From Heliocidaris tuberculata (taxonomy: Eukaryota > Echinodermata > Echinoidea > Camarodonta > Echinometridae), in assembly GCA_025618425.1 (NCBI GenBank), contig CM046836.1, positions 11,524,061-11,588,060 of the forward strand: a DNA stretch of 64,000 nucleotides. The letters run 5' to 3'. The translations under genes were made by a program, and so were the position numbers. Below, in pieces: positions 1 to 12,464 of the stretch (position 1 is the first letter of the stretch; the number at the start of each line of letters is the position of its first letter). Below the pieces are notes generated by a model. It worked only from the letters and a program-made list of their open reading frames with translations. It was not told the origin of the DNA and made no database searches.

Positions 1-751
1 TTGTCCCCTGCCTGATCCTCTGATGCTACAGTGGTTTCTTGAATTACCTCCTCACTGGCTTCCCTCACTTTGGGAGATCCAGTGCTTCTCACTTGCACAC
101 TTCCATTTGGTTCCTGGTCTCCATCAGTTGTGTCCATTTGTTCCTGATTAATCTCATCTTGGTTGCTGATACCCGGTCTTGCAACTTTATCCAGGGTTTC
201 CTCAGCCGCATCACCTGGAGCTCTTTCTCCTGCCTCTTCTTGGCTCAAGAAAACATTTTCTTGATCAGATGGTAAAGCTGCAGTTTGCATTGTTGAGTCA
301 CCTTCAAGCTCCTTATCCAACTCTCCCTTTTGAGCTTGGTCAGATATTTGCATGGTATCTGGAGCAGTTTGCTCATCCCTTCTCTGTTCAGATCCTTCTG
401 CGCTTTTCTCTTGGGGAAGGGGCACATCTTCCTGATCTTCAGAAACCTTTCCTGCAGTATCATCTGACTCTCTTGTAACAGTTTGGTCATGTTGTGAAGC
501 TCCTTGGTCCTGAAACTCTCTCATAGTCTCAGGTACTCCTGTTCCATCTCCTGTTAACTGTTCCACTGGAGATCCTTCTTCACTAGATCCCTGGCCAGCG
601 GTGCTTGCTGATGTTTCAACAGCAACTTCCCCAGTGTTACCCTGCACTTCAGCTGTTGGCTGATCCTGACCAGTGCTCTCTACATCCGGACTCATCTCAC
701 CCGGTGACAGAGCAACATGGGGAAATTCAGGGGTGGAATCCATTTTGGAAT
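1..751 (-). CDS. Partial coding exon, acidic low-complexity protein of unknown function
   Basis: The minus strand is open from an ATG at 743 to the left edge, about 247 codons with no stop. The start is MDSTPEFPHVALSPGEM and has a good context (A at -3, G at +4). It lies 8 bases inside a splice acceptor (cttgcag, intron ending at 752), so a 5' untranslated exon should lie further right. The peptide is rich in Glu, Asp, Gln, Ser and Thr with few hydrophobics: no signal peptide, membrane segment or folded domain is visible, and it looks intrinsically disordered. I do not recognise the family; any folded domain would lie beyond the window. Two RFX-type sites near 4.0-4.2 kb could belong to its promoter (inference). 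Coding status rests on the long open frame plus acceptor. Confidence 0.75.
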
Positions 752-2432
752 CTGCAAGGAATATGCAATGCAAGATATTACAATCAAGAAAAATTAAACT
801 CTGAACCTTTCAACTGTGTAGAATTTCCAAATAAATACCATGTCTGTTAGTAGTATTGAGTCCAATTCAATTTATGGTCATTCTGCACATAATTACGTCA
901 GTGTCAGAAATTTTTTATCCCTTTTTACTTGATTAGACTCTCTACATCATATTTTACAACTACATATTTGGATATCTTTTAAAAATTAAAGAAACAAGAC
1001 ATTAAAATTCACTTCTACTTCTACTTCTACGTCGGTACTTGACAGGATCCATCAGTCAGGATGTAGCGTCAAGGAGGAAATCTTCGGCAAGGTGCATGCG
1101 TGCAGTGCAGTCAGTTGGTGCTTATATACATGTACAAACGTGCAAGTAAATGCACTAATGCCTGCATGAAGAAGAATTAGTCTAGACTATATATATGAAA
1201 TAAAATAACATCCTAACTACAATAATACAAATGAAATTACCTAATTTAATGCATGAGCTGAGTAAGAAGTGAAAAATTCAAGAAGAAATTTGAAGAGGAA
1301 ATTCAAGAAGAAATTTGAAGAGGAAACTCAACTCGAAGTCGAACTCGAATTCTATCCGACAATACATGTCCAACGCAATGCTTAACACTTCTATAAAAAT
1401 AAATGGACCAGCACCAGTATATTGGCACAACAGAAAAAAAAACAACTATGAAAGAGAAAAGTGATAAAGATCACAGCAGAGTATAATTGAAAAGGGGAAA
1501 AAATACAGGGTAATCCGCCCTGTCCATTTACAAACATATTTATGAATGCGTGGGACTGTACATAATAGAATAGGGATCGGGGCACAATCTTGTCTCATAT
1601 AATTGCTAATAATATATCAGTTATTACCTGACATGAATATCATCTTTATTTAAACGATCAAAAGTTTCATAATGCGTATCATATTTACCTTAAACCACTG
1701 CCTAATGACGATAAAAAAGAGGCTTTGTCTTCTTTTCTTTTGTTCCCGCGAGCATTTGCAAATTCGACTTATCTACGGTAGTTTTAAAAAAATAATTGGA
1801 AACGAAAATATCAGTCAAAATTTGATGATGCACTCATACTATTCCCTTCTTGATCCCCTGTCTTGTCAGTCCATGGGAAGGGGGGGGGGGGGGGGGAGGG
1901 GAGGAGAGGGGGAGGGAAGAGAGCCATTGCTTCCTCCCTGAAAGTAAGGAGAAATATAAAGAATGAAAATTAAAACTGCAAGGGATTTGGTTGTCTCTTG
2001 TCATTTTAACAATACTACAAACTATCACTATCCCATTTTTTTTTCTAAAAAATCAAAATAAAAATACAATTAAAAGAAAAATTATAATAAATCATGCAGT
2101 TTTCTTTTCATTAATTTTTTTTCTTCTCGTTCTCTCGTTCTGTTTCCCTTTCTCTTCCTGTGGGTCCTATTCTGTATTTTTGTACCCCTTCAAGTGCCGC
2201 CTTGTCCATCTACCCCCTCTGTTCCCCCCCCCCACCACCCTACACGCCCACTGATCGGTTTGTAATTTTTACATATCTTTTGGCTCATATTCAATGGAAA
2301 TTACAGTACATAATCATTAATGTTTATAAATTACTTGTCTATACAGTACGTCTCAAAAATTTTACACTTGAAAAAAGTCTCCCCACATATATATTTCAAA
2401 ATATTTTCAGAATATTTTAATACCTGTGGATA
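752..2432. other. Non-coding DNA upstream of the left exon
   Basis: Probably intron or 5' flank of the minus-strand gene. It holds a 25-bp direct duplication at 1276-1326 and a poly-G run near 1879-1899. Short open frames here have no coding character. Confidence 0.5.
1276..1326. repeat. 25-bp tandem duplication
   Basis: Two adjacent, nearly identical copies of a 25-bp purine-rich unit beginning attcaagaag, starting at 1276 and 1301. Confidence 0.8.
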
Positions 2433-3171
2433 GCCTAGGGCCTGGGTTCTTAATTATTTTGTTACGAGGGCCAGAAATATTCTTGAAATTACGTCGCGGG
2501 CCACAGAGTACATACAAAGACGCATGGGACTCACGACTCTTGCCCGAATACATTGTGTATTAGCTTTCTGTTTTTTTGTTTGTTGGTTTTTTAAATTATT
2601 ATTATTATTATTATCATTCAGCGAGCGAGCGAAGCTTGCGAGCAAAAAAATTGACACTTTAGAATTGTGAAATTGTAATTTCGTCATCAAAATGTGCTAA
2701 TTTAGATTAGATATAAAAAATTACAGAGAGACCATTTCACTGCCCAAAAATGAAATGGTGGGTGCCCGAATGCAGGAAAAATTTTGATATTCTCGGGGGA
2801 AAGGGCTCCAGGCCCCATCCCCCGCCACAGACGTTAATGCATACATACCCGAATGGCTCATCTAAGGACGGTTAAACGATTTTAGAATACACCCTCCTTA
2901 TTTTTTCTTTGTTTGATTAAAAAAAAAACCAAACTATAATAATATGTGGTAGGGCAGGGAACAGATAAATATGATACGCTATTTGCGAGCGAGCAAAAAA
3001 TTTGATACTTTTATTCTTATCAATAGTTAGGATGATATATTATGTATCAACATAGTTCTTAAAACAAGATTTTTTTTCTTCTTACTCAGATATTTTTGGC
3101 GGGCCGCATGAAATCGTTTCGCGGGCCACAAGTGGCCCGTGGGCCGCACTTTAAGAACAGGGGGCCTAGGG
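2433..3171. mobile_element. Non-autonomous hAT-type DNA transposon with 8-bp target duplication
   Basis: The octamer gcctaggg occurs at 2433-2440 and again at 3164-3171, flanking a 723-bp element. Its ends are imperfect inverted repeats: CCTGGGTTCTTAA on the left and, read from the other strand, CCCCTGTTCTTAAAG on the right, followed at both ends by GGGCC-rich sequence. An 8-bp duplication with a TTCTTAA-type terminus is characteristic of the hAT superfamily. No transposase frame is present. A motif (gcgagc..aaaaaatt.gacactt) occurs twice inside, near 2637 and 2985. Confidence 0.8.
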
Positions 3172-3296
3172 TATCTTCTATCAAAATTTAATTAAACAGG
3201 AAATGAAACTTACAACAGAAACTTACAAGTCTGCATTTTCAGATTGAGCTTGCAGTTACTTTGTTTCTATGTTTCAATTCAGCATTGTTTTTGATA

Positions 3297-3485
3297 CAGT
3301 GATTGACTGATTATACTGATTGATTGTTTGATTGGTTGACTGACTGACTGAATTAACTGACTGACTGATTAATTGATTAATTAATTAATTGACTAACTGA
3401 TTAATTGACTGATTGACTGATTGATGATTAATTGACTGTTTGATTCATTGTATGGTTGAATACCTGATTAATTGATTGATTACTT
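3297..3485. repeat. Degenerate (TGAY)n minisatellite
   Basis: About 190 bp of four-base units tgac, tgat and taat in irregular order. Confidence 0.85.
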
Positions 3486-3721
3486 GATCTTTCTGTACTG
3501 AACATCCTTGGTGAATTTCTTTTTCTGACTTCCAGAGTAGGTCAGCATAAAATTTAAGAAACTCACAAAAAAGTAACATTTCAAAACATTCAATAAAATG
3601 GTCACTTTCTCACTCAAGAATTCTTAGTTTAAATGCAGGGCTTGTAAAAATCACATGATGCTCCCTGAAAATAGCAGATAACTATAAAGATATAAGAACT
3701 ATCGTTTTTTTTCTCTCTTTA

Positions 3722-3724
<3 letters not shown>

Positions 3725-3783
<59 letters not shown>
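3725..3783. repeat. (CT)n microsatellite
   Basis: A pure CT run of about 58 bp, with less regular CT-rich flanks. Confidence 0.95.
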
Positions 3784-3793
<10 letters not shown>

Positions 3794-3998
3794 ATCCTCT
3801 CTCTACCCTTCTCTTCCTAAATATCATAATTATGAACCTGTATTGGTAATATCATAAATTGAAGTTTTGATGCAACACAACAAATACACATCCTATCTCC
3901 ATGGCAACATATTCGTTGATTGCAACATATTACGTAACTTTTTCAAACTCAAGACATCCTCGAAGGACGAGTACCATCAACAACTCCGTTTTCTCTCT

Positions 3999-4013
3999 GT
4001 TACCCTTGGCAAC
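3999..4013. promoter_or_regulatory. Candidate RFX X-box
   Basis: GTTACC-CTT-GGCAAC matches the palindromic RFX consensus GTNRCC-N(1-3)-RGYAAC with no mismatch. A degenerate half-match (CTCC-AT-GGCAAC) lies about 100 bp to the left, near 3895-3907. RFX factors usually control ciliary genes from promoter-proximal X-boxes. The nearest gene is the minus-strand exon at 1-751. Binding is not shown by sequence alone. Confidence 0.5.
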
Positions 4014-4183
4014 ATGGCCACTCAATGGAATTAGACGTATAAAATTGTTTTCGTCTGTAGATGCACGCGTACATTACTGATCTCTATGCATAGGAAATGT
4101 TATACCGGTAACGTAATTTGCAATCTTCTCGGAGGAGAGAGAGAATATATATCTAGAGTTATCTGCCCATTTATCTCATCTGC

Positions 4184-4198
4184 GTAACCAATGGCAAC
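4184..4198. promoter_or_regulatory. Second candidate RFX X-box
   Basis: GTAACC-AAT-GGCAAC also fits the full X-box consensus and lies 185 bp from the first. The same bases contain a CCAAT pentamer on the plus strand. Two full sites this close are unlikely by chance in AT-rich DNA, so this may be a promoter region for the left-hand gene or for an unannotated transcript. Confidence 0.5.
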
Positions 4199-7100
4199 TA
4201 ATACACCTTGCAATTTGGCGCTCAAATTTTGAAGGACATGGCAGAGACGCAAAATTGATGTATCGAGGTTTGTATGTCGTCTGATGGTGAAGAAGAAGGT
4301 TAATGGAACAGTATAGTTGTGGTAATGTTTGCAAGGGATTTTTTAGGCTAGGGCTACAGATTGCGATGAGTAGGCCTAAAGTAGTTTCTTTCTTTGCAAT
4401 GAGTATGATTTTGTCTACTTCTATTCTCCTTATTCAAGATCTATGTCGCGTGTGTTAAATAAATCTTGGAAATTTGTCAACGTTTTCAAGTAAAACACAT
4501 TATTAAAGCATATGTGTTTAAAATGTTTCATAAACTGCGGCTACATGTATATTAGTATATAATCACCATCTCTGTGTACAATTAATTTCATTCATGTGTG
4601 TGTCATTACGATTAATTACATGATACAGCTGGATGCGTAGTTCGATGTGTTGTAAAGAAGTTACATGAATACATTCTTGTAATCGTATATTTACGAATGA
4701 TGACGGACAATACCCGAATTTTGAGAGAAATCATGACTATAAAGTGTGAAAAAATGCAGTTTTATACATTGTAATAGATATCCAGTATATACCACTTGCT
4801 TTAATGATGGCGTATCCAGATGCAGCTGAAATGAGGGGAGGGGCGCAATCTGGCCGCTATCGAAGTCAACGAGGCAACGCGTGCCTTAGACCCACTGCAG
4901 GTTGTTTTTTTTTCTTTGGGCCTCCAAAGGAGAGGAGGAGGGGGGGGGGGGTGGACTACGCTGGCTTCAATCTATATTGTGGATAAACTCCTTTTTTTGG
5001 GGGGAGGGGGCTTTTTTAAAATTTTGTTTTGAGGTAAGAGTATTGGAGGCGATATTCTGAAGATATTAATTAAACGTCATTTTGGTAAAATATGATGTGA
5101 CAATAATAACCCAAAGAAGTAGGCCCTACCTTAAAATAATTTACGCCTTTTTACACTTACGAGTATAATTGATAACACAATCTCTAGTTTTTTTCCATCA
5201 AAAACTACTGCGTGGACAGACCCAAGAGTTTCAGGGGCTTTGCAAGACGTGGGGATGGGTTTTTTTTTTTTTTTTTTTTGTTTTGGGGGGGGGGGCAAAT
5301 AACTTTTTACCCTTAGTATATTATCACACGACATGCACGATGAGAAATGTAAACCCAGTTACGAATTGGTAGTATGTACTTATTTTTACTTTGCTATTCC
5401 GTCAGAAAACTTGTATAGGCAAATATGGTTTGAAGCGCACTCACCGACGCCCCCCCCCCCCCTCCCCACGCATTAGGGGTTCTAGCGACGCCCTTGGCTG
5501 TAGTGTCAATCAATAAGGATTTGGGGAATGCGAGATGGGAAGTTAGATGAAAAAAATATCATAATAACAGGAGGATCTCGAGGCGAAAATTATCATCTGC
5601 AAGATCTAGCCATGCATATCAAGACATACAATATTGGATTTATGAATCCCCCGCCGGCTAACAGCCCCTCACTTTGCGGGAGACCCGCTGTGCGCACGCC
5701 CGTCGCAGCGGTCCCTTCTCAATAGGGCACTCTTTTGACAGTACTCGATAAAAGAAAACAATATGGAGGTCGCCAGAGGTCTATTTTCTCTTTTTTTTCT
5801 GCCGTTCCTTTTATTTCCTTTGCAGCTCCTTGAATAGAGCAGTTGTATGTAGTGTAGATGCCACACGCACATGCAGAATAACTAAAAACTTTTTTTTTTT
5901 TCTTTCTTTCTTTTTTTGCGCGCTGGGACACAGATGTTGAAGAAAGCACACAATGGAAATATAAACCACTGCAATGTTTGGGCAGAAACATTCTGTAAAC
6001 AGATAGAAGAAAAATCAATAGAAAAAACGTGAGAAAGGGAAAGAAACCCGAGGAGTTTCTGTTGAATAGGGTCACGATGATTGAATAAAAATGAGAGAAA
6101 AAGAAAACGAGAGCTCTTGTGTGTATATTATATGGGACCGTCGGGGTAATTTGGGGACATAAAAACGCATGAATAAATTGCGCTTCGAAAGGACGCATTG
6201 ATCATACAACGACAAAAAAAGGATACAAACAAATTATTGAGGATCTAATGACAATGTTCCTGCTTTAATGTGCTTGTTGTTGCAGACAGTGATCCAAATT
6301 TGAGAGGTGGGCATTTATGCATTCTACAGTATATGCAAAAGGCTAGGCGTTGACGCGCGTCCGTTCATAATCCCAAAATGAAAAACCTTGCTCGCACTAC
6401 TCTATATCGTCTGCTTGTGCTATATGCACCGTGGAATTGGACGCACAATCGTGTCAACGGCCAATTTGCATCCGATGACCGGTGGCTCACTTATCTGCTA
6501 GCAAGTGAAAGGATGCGCTCCGTATAGACAATAGGAGTAAACGAGATCTGTAATCATCTGTGACTGAGGGAGAGGAGAAAGGATGATTATTTGTGAAATG
6601 ACTGAATGAAACTGCGAGCGCAAATGATGTTGTAGAGAAATCTCTTTTTTCATCATTCGCAATTTTCAATTCCCTGCAGCTGCACATGTTTTCAGCGGTT
6701 CTTCATCTCATCCACAGGGAGGAGTTGCGGCGTTGAGCATTCGCCTGCTACCGGTGAGTTGTAATGGTACATTCTGTGTTTATTGTTTACTGCATGAAAA
6801 TATTACGATAACGATAACATTTATAACTCTATATACATGCATTGTTACAAAAAATATAAAATCAAACATAAACGATACCATGAATAATGATGATGATGCA
6901 GAGAGGTATCCAAAACAATTCGACCTGGATGGGAAGCCTGAGCACTGCTTAGAGACAACTCCTTGATTCTGTTGATAGGTTACATTTTGAACATCAAAGA
7001 AGATAGCCAGGTTTACTTCAGTATATATAAAAATATAAAAGCATTCGATTTGTTTAGATATTTGAATAAACCTCGTTTTGATAGAAATTAAACACATTTG

Positions 7101-8888
7101 TACAGCCGGGTGCATCATTCATTTCATGTGATAATATTGTTATTTAGTTATTTTGAAGAATTTTTGATGTGCTCTTTCTCATCCTCACTTTGGTTCTCAC
7201 TTTACCTGACTGGTTAGTCATTGCTTACTGGTAACTAAAATAATACTATTGATTAATGCATCATAATAGTTGCGCATCTTTCATTACTCCATCCTGCAAT
7301 ATTCCCTTGGTGTAGGAGGATGGTTAACTGACTGCATCGGAGTAGAAAGCACGTCGAACAAACTGAGTCATAATCAAGGACATAGTATATGTGTGTCATC
7401 TCTGCGTGACTCTCATTACACTAGACAATGCTGAAAGTATAGGTTATAATATGGCTGGTCTGCTCGACACAAGGCTAGTCGAGATAAATTTTAATTGGAA
7501 TGTAATATAAGAATATTTCTTGCACTCCTAGGTAAAAATGTAACAACCTACTCTGACAAAATATGTGTGCTCTGCGTGACTCTCATTACATTGGAAGGAG
7601 TATAGGCTCTGCATGGCTGGTCTGATGATAGGGGCTAGTTTGTTTGTTTTTATTTCCGTATACAAATGACACACACAAATACATAATTCACTAAAAAAAG
7701 TATATTAGCGGTAATAGATACAAAATATGAAAATGATATAGGTAATTTTCAAGTATGTAGAATATACGCTGGTAGTCCATATTCAGCTGCAATATTAGAT
7801 TGCTGCTGCATGGTCTTCCATATGGAGCCAGTTTACGAACATGAAAATAATTACATTATTATGCAAGTTGACCAAAAAATAAAACACCCATCCAAACTCA
7901 ATCTCCAGCTATGGATGATGTTTAATTAGACTGCATTATATGATAAGACATTTTAGAATGGACTCCAGACATAAATCATAGTATATTATTTGAATTTTTC
8001 TTACATTTTGAGATAAAATCGAAAAGGGATATTTCCTCTGATAATGAATGTTCATTTACTGTACTTGTTTAAGGCTTTTTATAGGTGGAATGAAAAAGGT
8101 CGAAATCTGTCTTGAAGTGACTGCACATCATTTAGCTACAAGAAAAACTTTTGTCAATAGATATTTTGTCTCTATCATTTACCTTTGTATTCTAGGCCTA
8201 TACGTCTATTTTTTTGACAAAAACCACGGTCAACAGCCAACAACAACAACACCGACAAGCAATATTTTTTAAAAAGTCTCTTATTTACAAATTTCATGAT
8301 ATGAAAAAGATTTCACCAAGTATTTGCCTTTCCTGGTCTCTTGCTGTCCATGATACTTTTGGAATGTTGCTTTGAAATAAGAATAAAAGATCAAAAGAAA
8401 TAGACAAATATAGCATTTTGTTTTGATAAAAACATAATTTTGTACAAAGTCAACGAAACTGGTACCAAAATGTATAATCTCGACGAAATAATAACTGTAA
8501 TGAAACTAAAACCTGGTTTGAATCAGTGCAATATGGTGAGCAGATGTTTCCCTTTTAATGCCGAAGCTTGTATAGTTTTTCATCCGACAGCTGTGTACTG
8601 GAACTTATGATAAGTCATTTTGTGTTCCAGAGTATTATATGCCTTTTTTAACATCCGCCGTGGATTTGTACAGTAAATAAAGTAGCACACCCACCAACTT
8701 ACGGGGTATAGGGTCATGAATAACATTTTGTGAAATTATATTTTCTCATAACAAAATAGGGATTAAAAATCATAAAAAGCAGAAGTAATGTAGTATTTAT
8801 GAAAAGAAAACTAGAAAAAGAGGCAAGATTAATTAGATAATTCAGGAAGTGCATTATCATCGTTTTCCCAATGATCATAACTTAACAT
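4199..8888. other. Intergenic, no gene seen
   Basis: AT-rich sequence with G or C runs (near 4937, 5285 and 5448) and T runs (near 5261 and 5890). All open frames are short and lack conserved motifs. The duplication at 7389-7640 is listed separately. Confidence 0.5.
7389..7640. repeat. Diverged direct duplication
   Basis: The block ctctgcgtgactctcattac followed by ggagtatagg-like and atggctggtctg sequence occurs near 7400-7480 and again near 7569-7640, with spacing of about 170 bp and many differences. This looks like an old tandem duplication. Confidence 0.65.
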
Positions 8889-9147
8889 TAGTGGTGTACA
8901 GTAACATGGGTACATACATGGGGGGTGGGGGATCTTATGAGGTGAGTAAACTGTAAGGGAGCAATGAAAGAAAGCCTAAAAGTCTAATAAGGGGGTGGCC
9001 CATAATTATTCTCAATCTCACGTATATTTCCCCTTCTCTTTCTCTCTCTCTTGCCGTCTCTCTTTGTAATTTTGATTTATGTTTCCATTAAATCGGGGGG
9101 GGGGGGGGGGGGACTTTGTTCCCTCCTACCGTATAGCTACGCTATTG
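8889..9147. mobile_element. Eroded copy of the CAGTGGC-type MITE
   Basis: The left end (agtggtgtac) and right end (tagctacgctattg) resemble the ends of the better-preserved copies at 40,947 and 51,401. Like them it contains a poly-G run and a short CT-rich segment. No target duplication remains. Confidence 0.4.
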
Positions 9148-9495
9148 CTCAAAGAAATATCCCATTTGAGAGTCTTTAATTATACTTTGTACATCATTCC
9201 CGTCAGAAGGAAATTTATCATTCTATTTTAATTCATATCTCGGAAAGTTGGCAGCCTTGTAAGGAAAACACAGACAGCATACATTGTGTGAAAACGATAG
9301 CGCCTTTGATTAAGAACTTTGTTATAATAACGATGTCAAGTTTTCCTTTGTAATGTATAGGCAATTAACCCTACTTATGCCATAATTAATTGTGATTGAG
9401 CTCGCTTGCTTGTCGATCCTTGTTATACAGTCTGCTGCATTGACCTTCATTAGGTCCATGATTCAATCACAGGGAACACAATTGGATAGAAAGAA

Positions 9496-9611
9496 AGAAG
9501 AGAGAGAGAGAGAGAGAGAGAGAGTGGGAGAGAGAGAGAGAGAGAGAGGGAGTGTGTGTGTGTGTGTGTGTGTGTGTGGGGGGGGGGGGGGGAGAGAGAG
9601 AGAGAGAGAGA
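9496..9611. repeat. Compound (GA)n-(GT)n-(G)n-(GA)n microsatellite
   Basis: Contiguous GA, GT, poly-G and GA tracts. The open frames crossing it on both strands encode only Arg-Glu or Ser-Leu dipeptide runs and are artefacts of the repeat. Confidence 0.95.
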
Positions 9612-10374
9612 TGAGGAATTTTTGTGTACGAGCCCACGGAAATAAATATAGTCCATATTCATGGCACTATTTCCTCTTTCTTTTAAGTACCAATATCAAA
9701 TCAAGGTAAAACGCCATGAGTTTGACATGTGTCACATTTTCTAGGTGTCATTTTGATTCGAATCCAATTCAATTTTTACAAGTGACTGCCCAAGAAAAGC
9801 TATTTCTTCTTCTTTCCGAAATTCATTTTATGGTTAGGATGACGGCATATATACATGTAAATTTACGCTTTGTTCAAGTTCAAGTTCAACAGCCTACCGT
9901 TTCTAAGATCATGTGATCTATTCTCTACTCTTGCTAATGAAACAAGATGTTGCGAGATTTTTAACAGTAAAAACGATAAACAATTAATCTGAGACACAGT
10001 AAACAAAGACTATGAAGAAAAAAAAATCTTAACAAGAAACAACAGTAAGAGAATATTTTGTGACTTTAAAAGCTTGTGAACGGAAGATAGCCATGGATAG
10101 TAAAGCCTGAATTTCTGCCGAGTTGCTTGTAGAAATAAAGTGCATTAGTGCAATCGTTTGTGATCACTGGAAGGAGGGTGAGTGTATAAAACTGTGTACC
10201 AATTAACCTGCTTATTATCATGAGTATAGCTCCAAGCATACGCATAAAATCAAATGAAATCCAATAACAGAGTTACCCATTCGATTTCGTTTTCTTAAAA
10301 TGAACAGCAGGACGTTGTCTATAGAGAAGATGTGGAAAGGGTGGGGTACATTGGATTGGAGGAGGAGGGGGGGG

Positions 10375-10935
10375 GGGTGCTGGTAATAAGCAGTAGCTCT
10401 TACTTCAACTTGGTGTATACCCCTCACTTACTTGGCATCTAAACCTTGGAGACACTATCCGGTGAAGATGTTGAAGTCGGGGAGTGGGGGAGTAATAGGT
10501 AATTCAATTGCTCCAATTTTAACCATTTGTATCCATGTTCTATACGCCTACGCCACTAGCAGACACTCTCTGAGGTGCATGTTGCTTTTTTTTGGGGGGG
10601 GGGGCTAAAGGGAAGGGAGGAATATGTCATTCAGTTGCTCCTGGGTGTATTCCTAATAACGTATACCAAACCAACACGTGCCCCTAGTAGACATTGTTTC
10701 GGGAACATGTTGATCATGGTTGATGGGGGCGGGGTATAAGAAATTCGATTGTTCCCATTTTTACTACGTGCATTCCATTCCTAAATGTACCCCAGTTATG
10801 ACTGCCTCGGGATCATTTTTTTTTTTTTTTTACAGGGAGTGGGGGTAATAAGCAACTGAAGTGCTCCCATTCTGACAATATACGATATATCCTTATACTT
10901 CGTTTGCATGTGCCCCTGGCAGTTATCTTTTTTTG
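10375..10935 (+). repeat. Highly degenerate tandem repeat, about 125-bp period
   Basis: About five diverged units follow the same order: a G-rich segment, taataagcaa- or taataggtaa-like sequence, a tt..(g/c)ctcc or gctccca segment, a pyrimidine-rich stretch, cccct(a)g(t)ag or ccactagcag, then ctcgggatcat-like sequence ending in T and G runs. Units begin near 10,380, 10,485, 10,615, 10,735 and 10,850. The alignment was made by eye and boundaries are approximate. Confidence 0.55.
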
Positions 10936-11200
10936 CGGGGTATATCATTGATACACCTGGGCAGGTTGATCGTCAAGTCGGTTGACATCAGAGCCCGGTG
11001 AGGTTTGCAATGTGAGGCAAGCAGACAGCAGCCAAGCCCGTAATTCGATTATCACATTTTCCTCGCGCCAAATTGAATTCCGAAAAGAAAGCTTGCAATC
11101 GATCGTCCCCCGATAGCTCGTAAGGGTAGTGATTTCAACAGGGGAAAAGGGTACTGTGTGTCGGAGGGCGCGATCGCCATCAGTGAAAGTTGCTCACGTT

Positions 11201-11231
<31 letters not shown>

Positions 11232-11288
11232 CGAAACCGAAAAAAAATAACCTCTGGAAATCTCAAGCGCACAGAGAACGATTCTTGC

Positions 11289-11345
11289 AAGAGAGAGAGA
11301 GAGAGAGAGAAAGAGAAAGAGAGAGATAGATAGAGAAAGAGATAG
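11289..11345. repeat. (GA)n microsatellite
   Basis: GA run with a few interruptions, preceded by an (AAAAC)n-like stretch at 11,203-11,235. Confidence 0.9.
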
Positions 11346-12250
11346 AGAGAAGGTATTTGTAGAGTATAGCTTGCCCAATTATATATATAAAAATTATTCC
11401 CTTCTACTATTTTTGACACCGTCATGTTTATTGAGGTGAAATCCCTTTTAATATAGTCATAGGCCCATGTAGAAGAAAATGTTGTTTTTACAGGACTTTA
11501 CACAGTGTACTAGAACAAATATGAGCTCAAGTGAGGTGAGGTCTGTGTGCCCAGAGATGAATTTCGCGATCAAAACTGACGAATATAATTGTCTTATATC
11601 CTTCTTTATATATACTTACTCACACTACCTCTTCGTATGACTCAAATTATTGGCCCGTAGTCCGATGATCTCTTTCCCATTATCAAAACTGCCCCTGAAA
11701 TTGGCACTACGAAATGAGGACAGCCACAGTGCATTCATTGAAGATTATCCAGTGCTTTTTCCCATTATAAAGCAATATACATTGCACCCTGACCTCGCAC
11801 ATTCATTTCTATTAAGATTTGCGGAACTATTTTTGGAATATTTCAATCTTCAAGTCAGAGATAGAATGAGGGATATGACTTGTATCGAAATTGATGATAT
11901 TTACAGTCCACGTCTAGTCACCACGTTGGCTGCTTTTTTCGTCTTCATATTTTTTAATGCTGACAGTCTCTGTTTTATTTGTGTATTTTGCAAAAATACA
12001 ATGGTTAATCAATGTTCAATTTCCCATCCTAAACTGGTGCAATAGCAGCACCTCCTTAGGGTGAAAATTTGAACCTTTTAAGTTGATTTCTTTCATATTG
12101 CATGCATACGATCGATGGTGCACACATTCGCATCCCCGGCATGCCTGAAATTCGTCTTTGCACCCTTGATAGATGGGTTTTGTCTGTAATTCATGGTGGT
12201 TTTTTTTTTAAATTTCGAATATACATCCTATTTAGGGATGATGCAATATA
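11346..12250. other. Intergenic, no supported gene
   Basis: A 131-codon open frame (11,650-12,045) lies here, but it has no recognisable domain, splice context or homologous motif. I treat it as chance. Confidence 0.4.
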
Positions 12251-12464
12251 AGGGCGATTCAGTGCAGTGTGTCCCGTACGACATATGTCCCTTTTCCACA
12301 TATCTCATCAAAAAATGAAAAATATTTTGATATGACCATTGAATAATGAAGCTTTCCGGTTTCATCACCCATGGTCATAGTCATATCAAACGATTTTCAT
12401 CCGTGGATGAAATATATGGATAAATGTCATATGCCGTACGGGACACTCTGCACGGAATCGCCTA
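12251..12464. mobile_element. Foldback MITE-like element
   Basis: The left arm (12,252-12,291, beginning gggcgattcagtgcag) and right arm (12,423-12,463) are inverted copies over about 40 bp with a few mismatches. An inner pair, tgatatgac and gtcatatca, extends the foldback. Total is about 214 bp with no coding capacity. Superfamily unassigned because no target duplication is clear. Confidence 0.7.

Noticed and set aside
11650..12045. 131-codon plus-strand frame
   Set aside because: No recognisable motif, no splice sites in matching phase and no repeat-free conserved block; length is compatible with chance.
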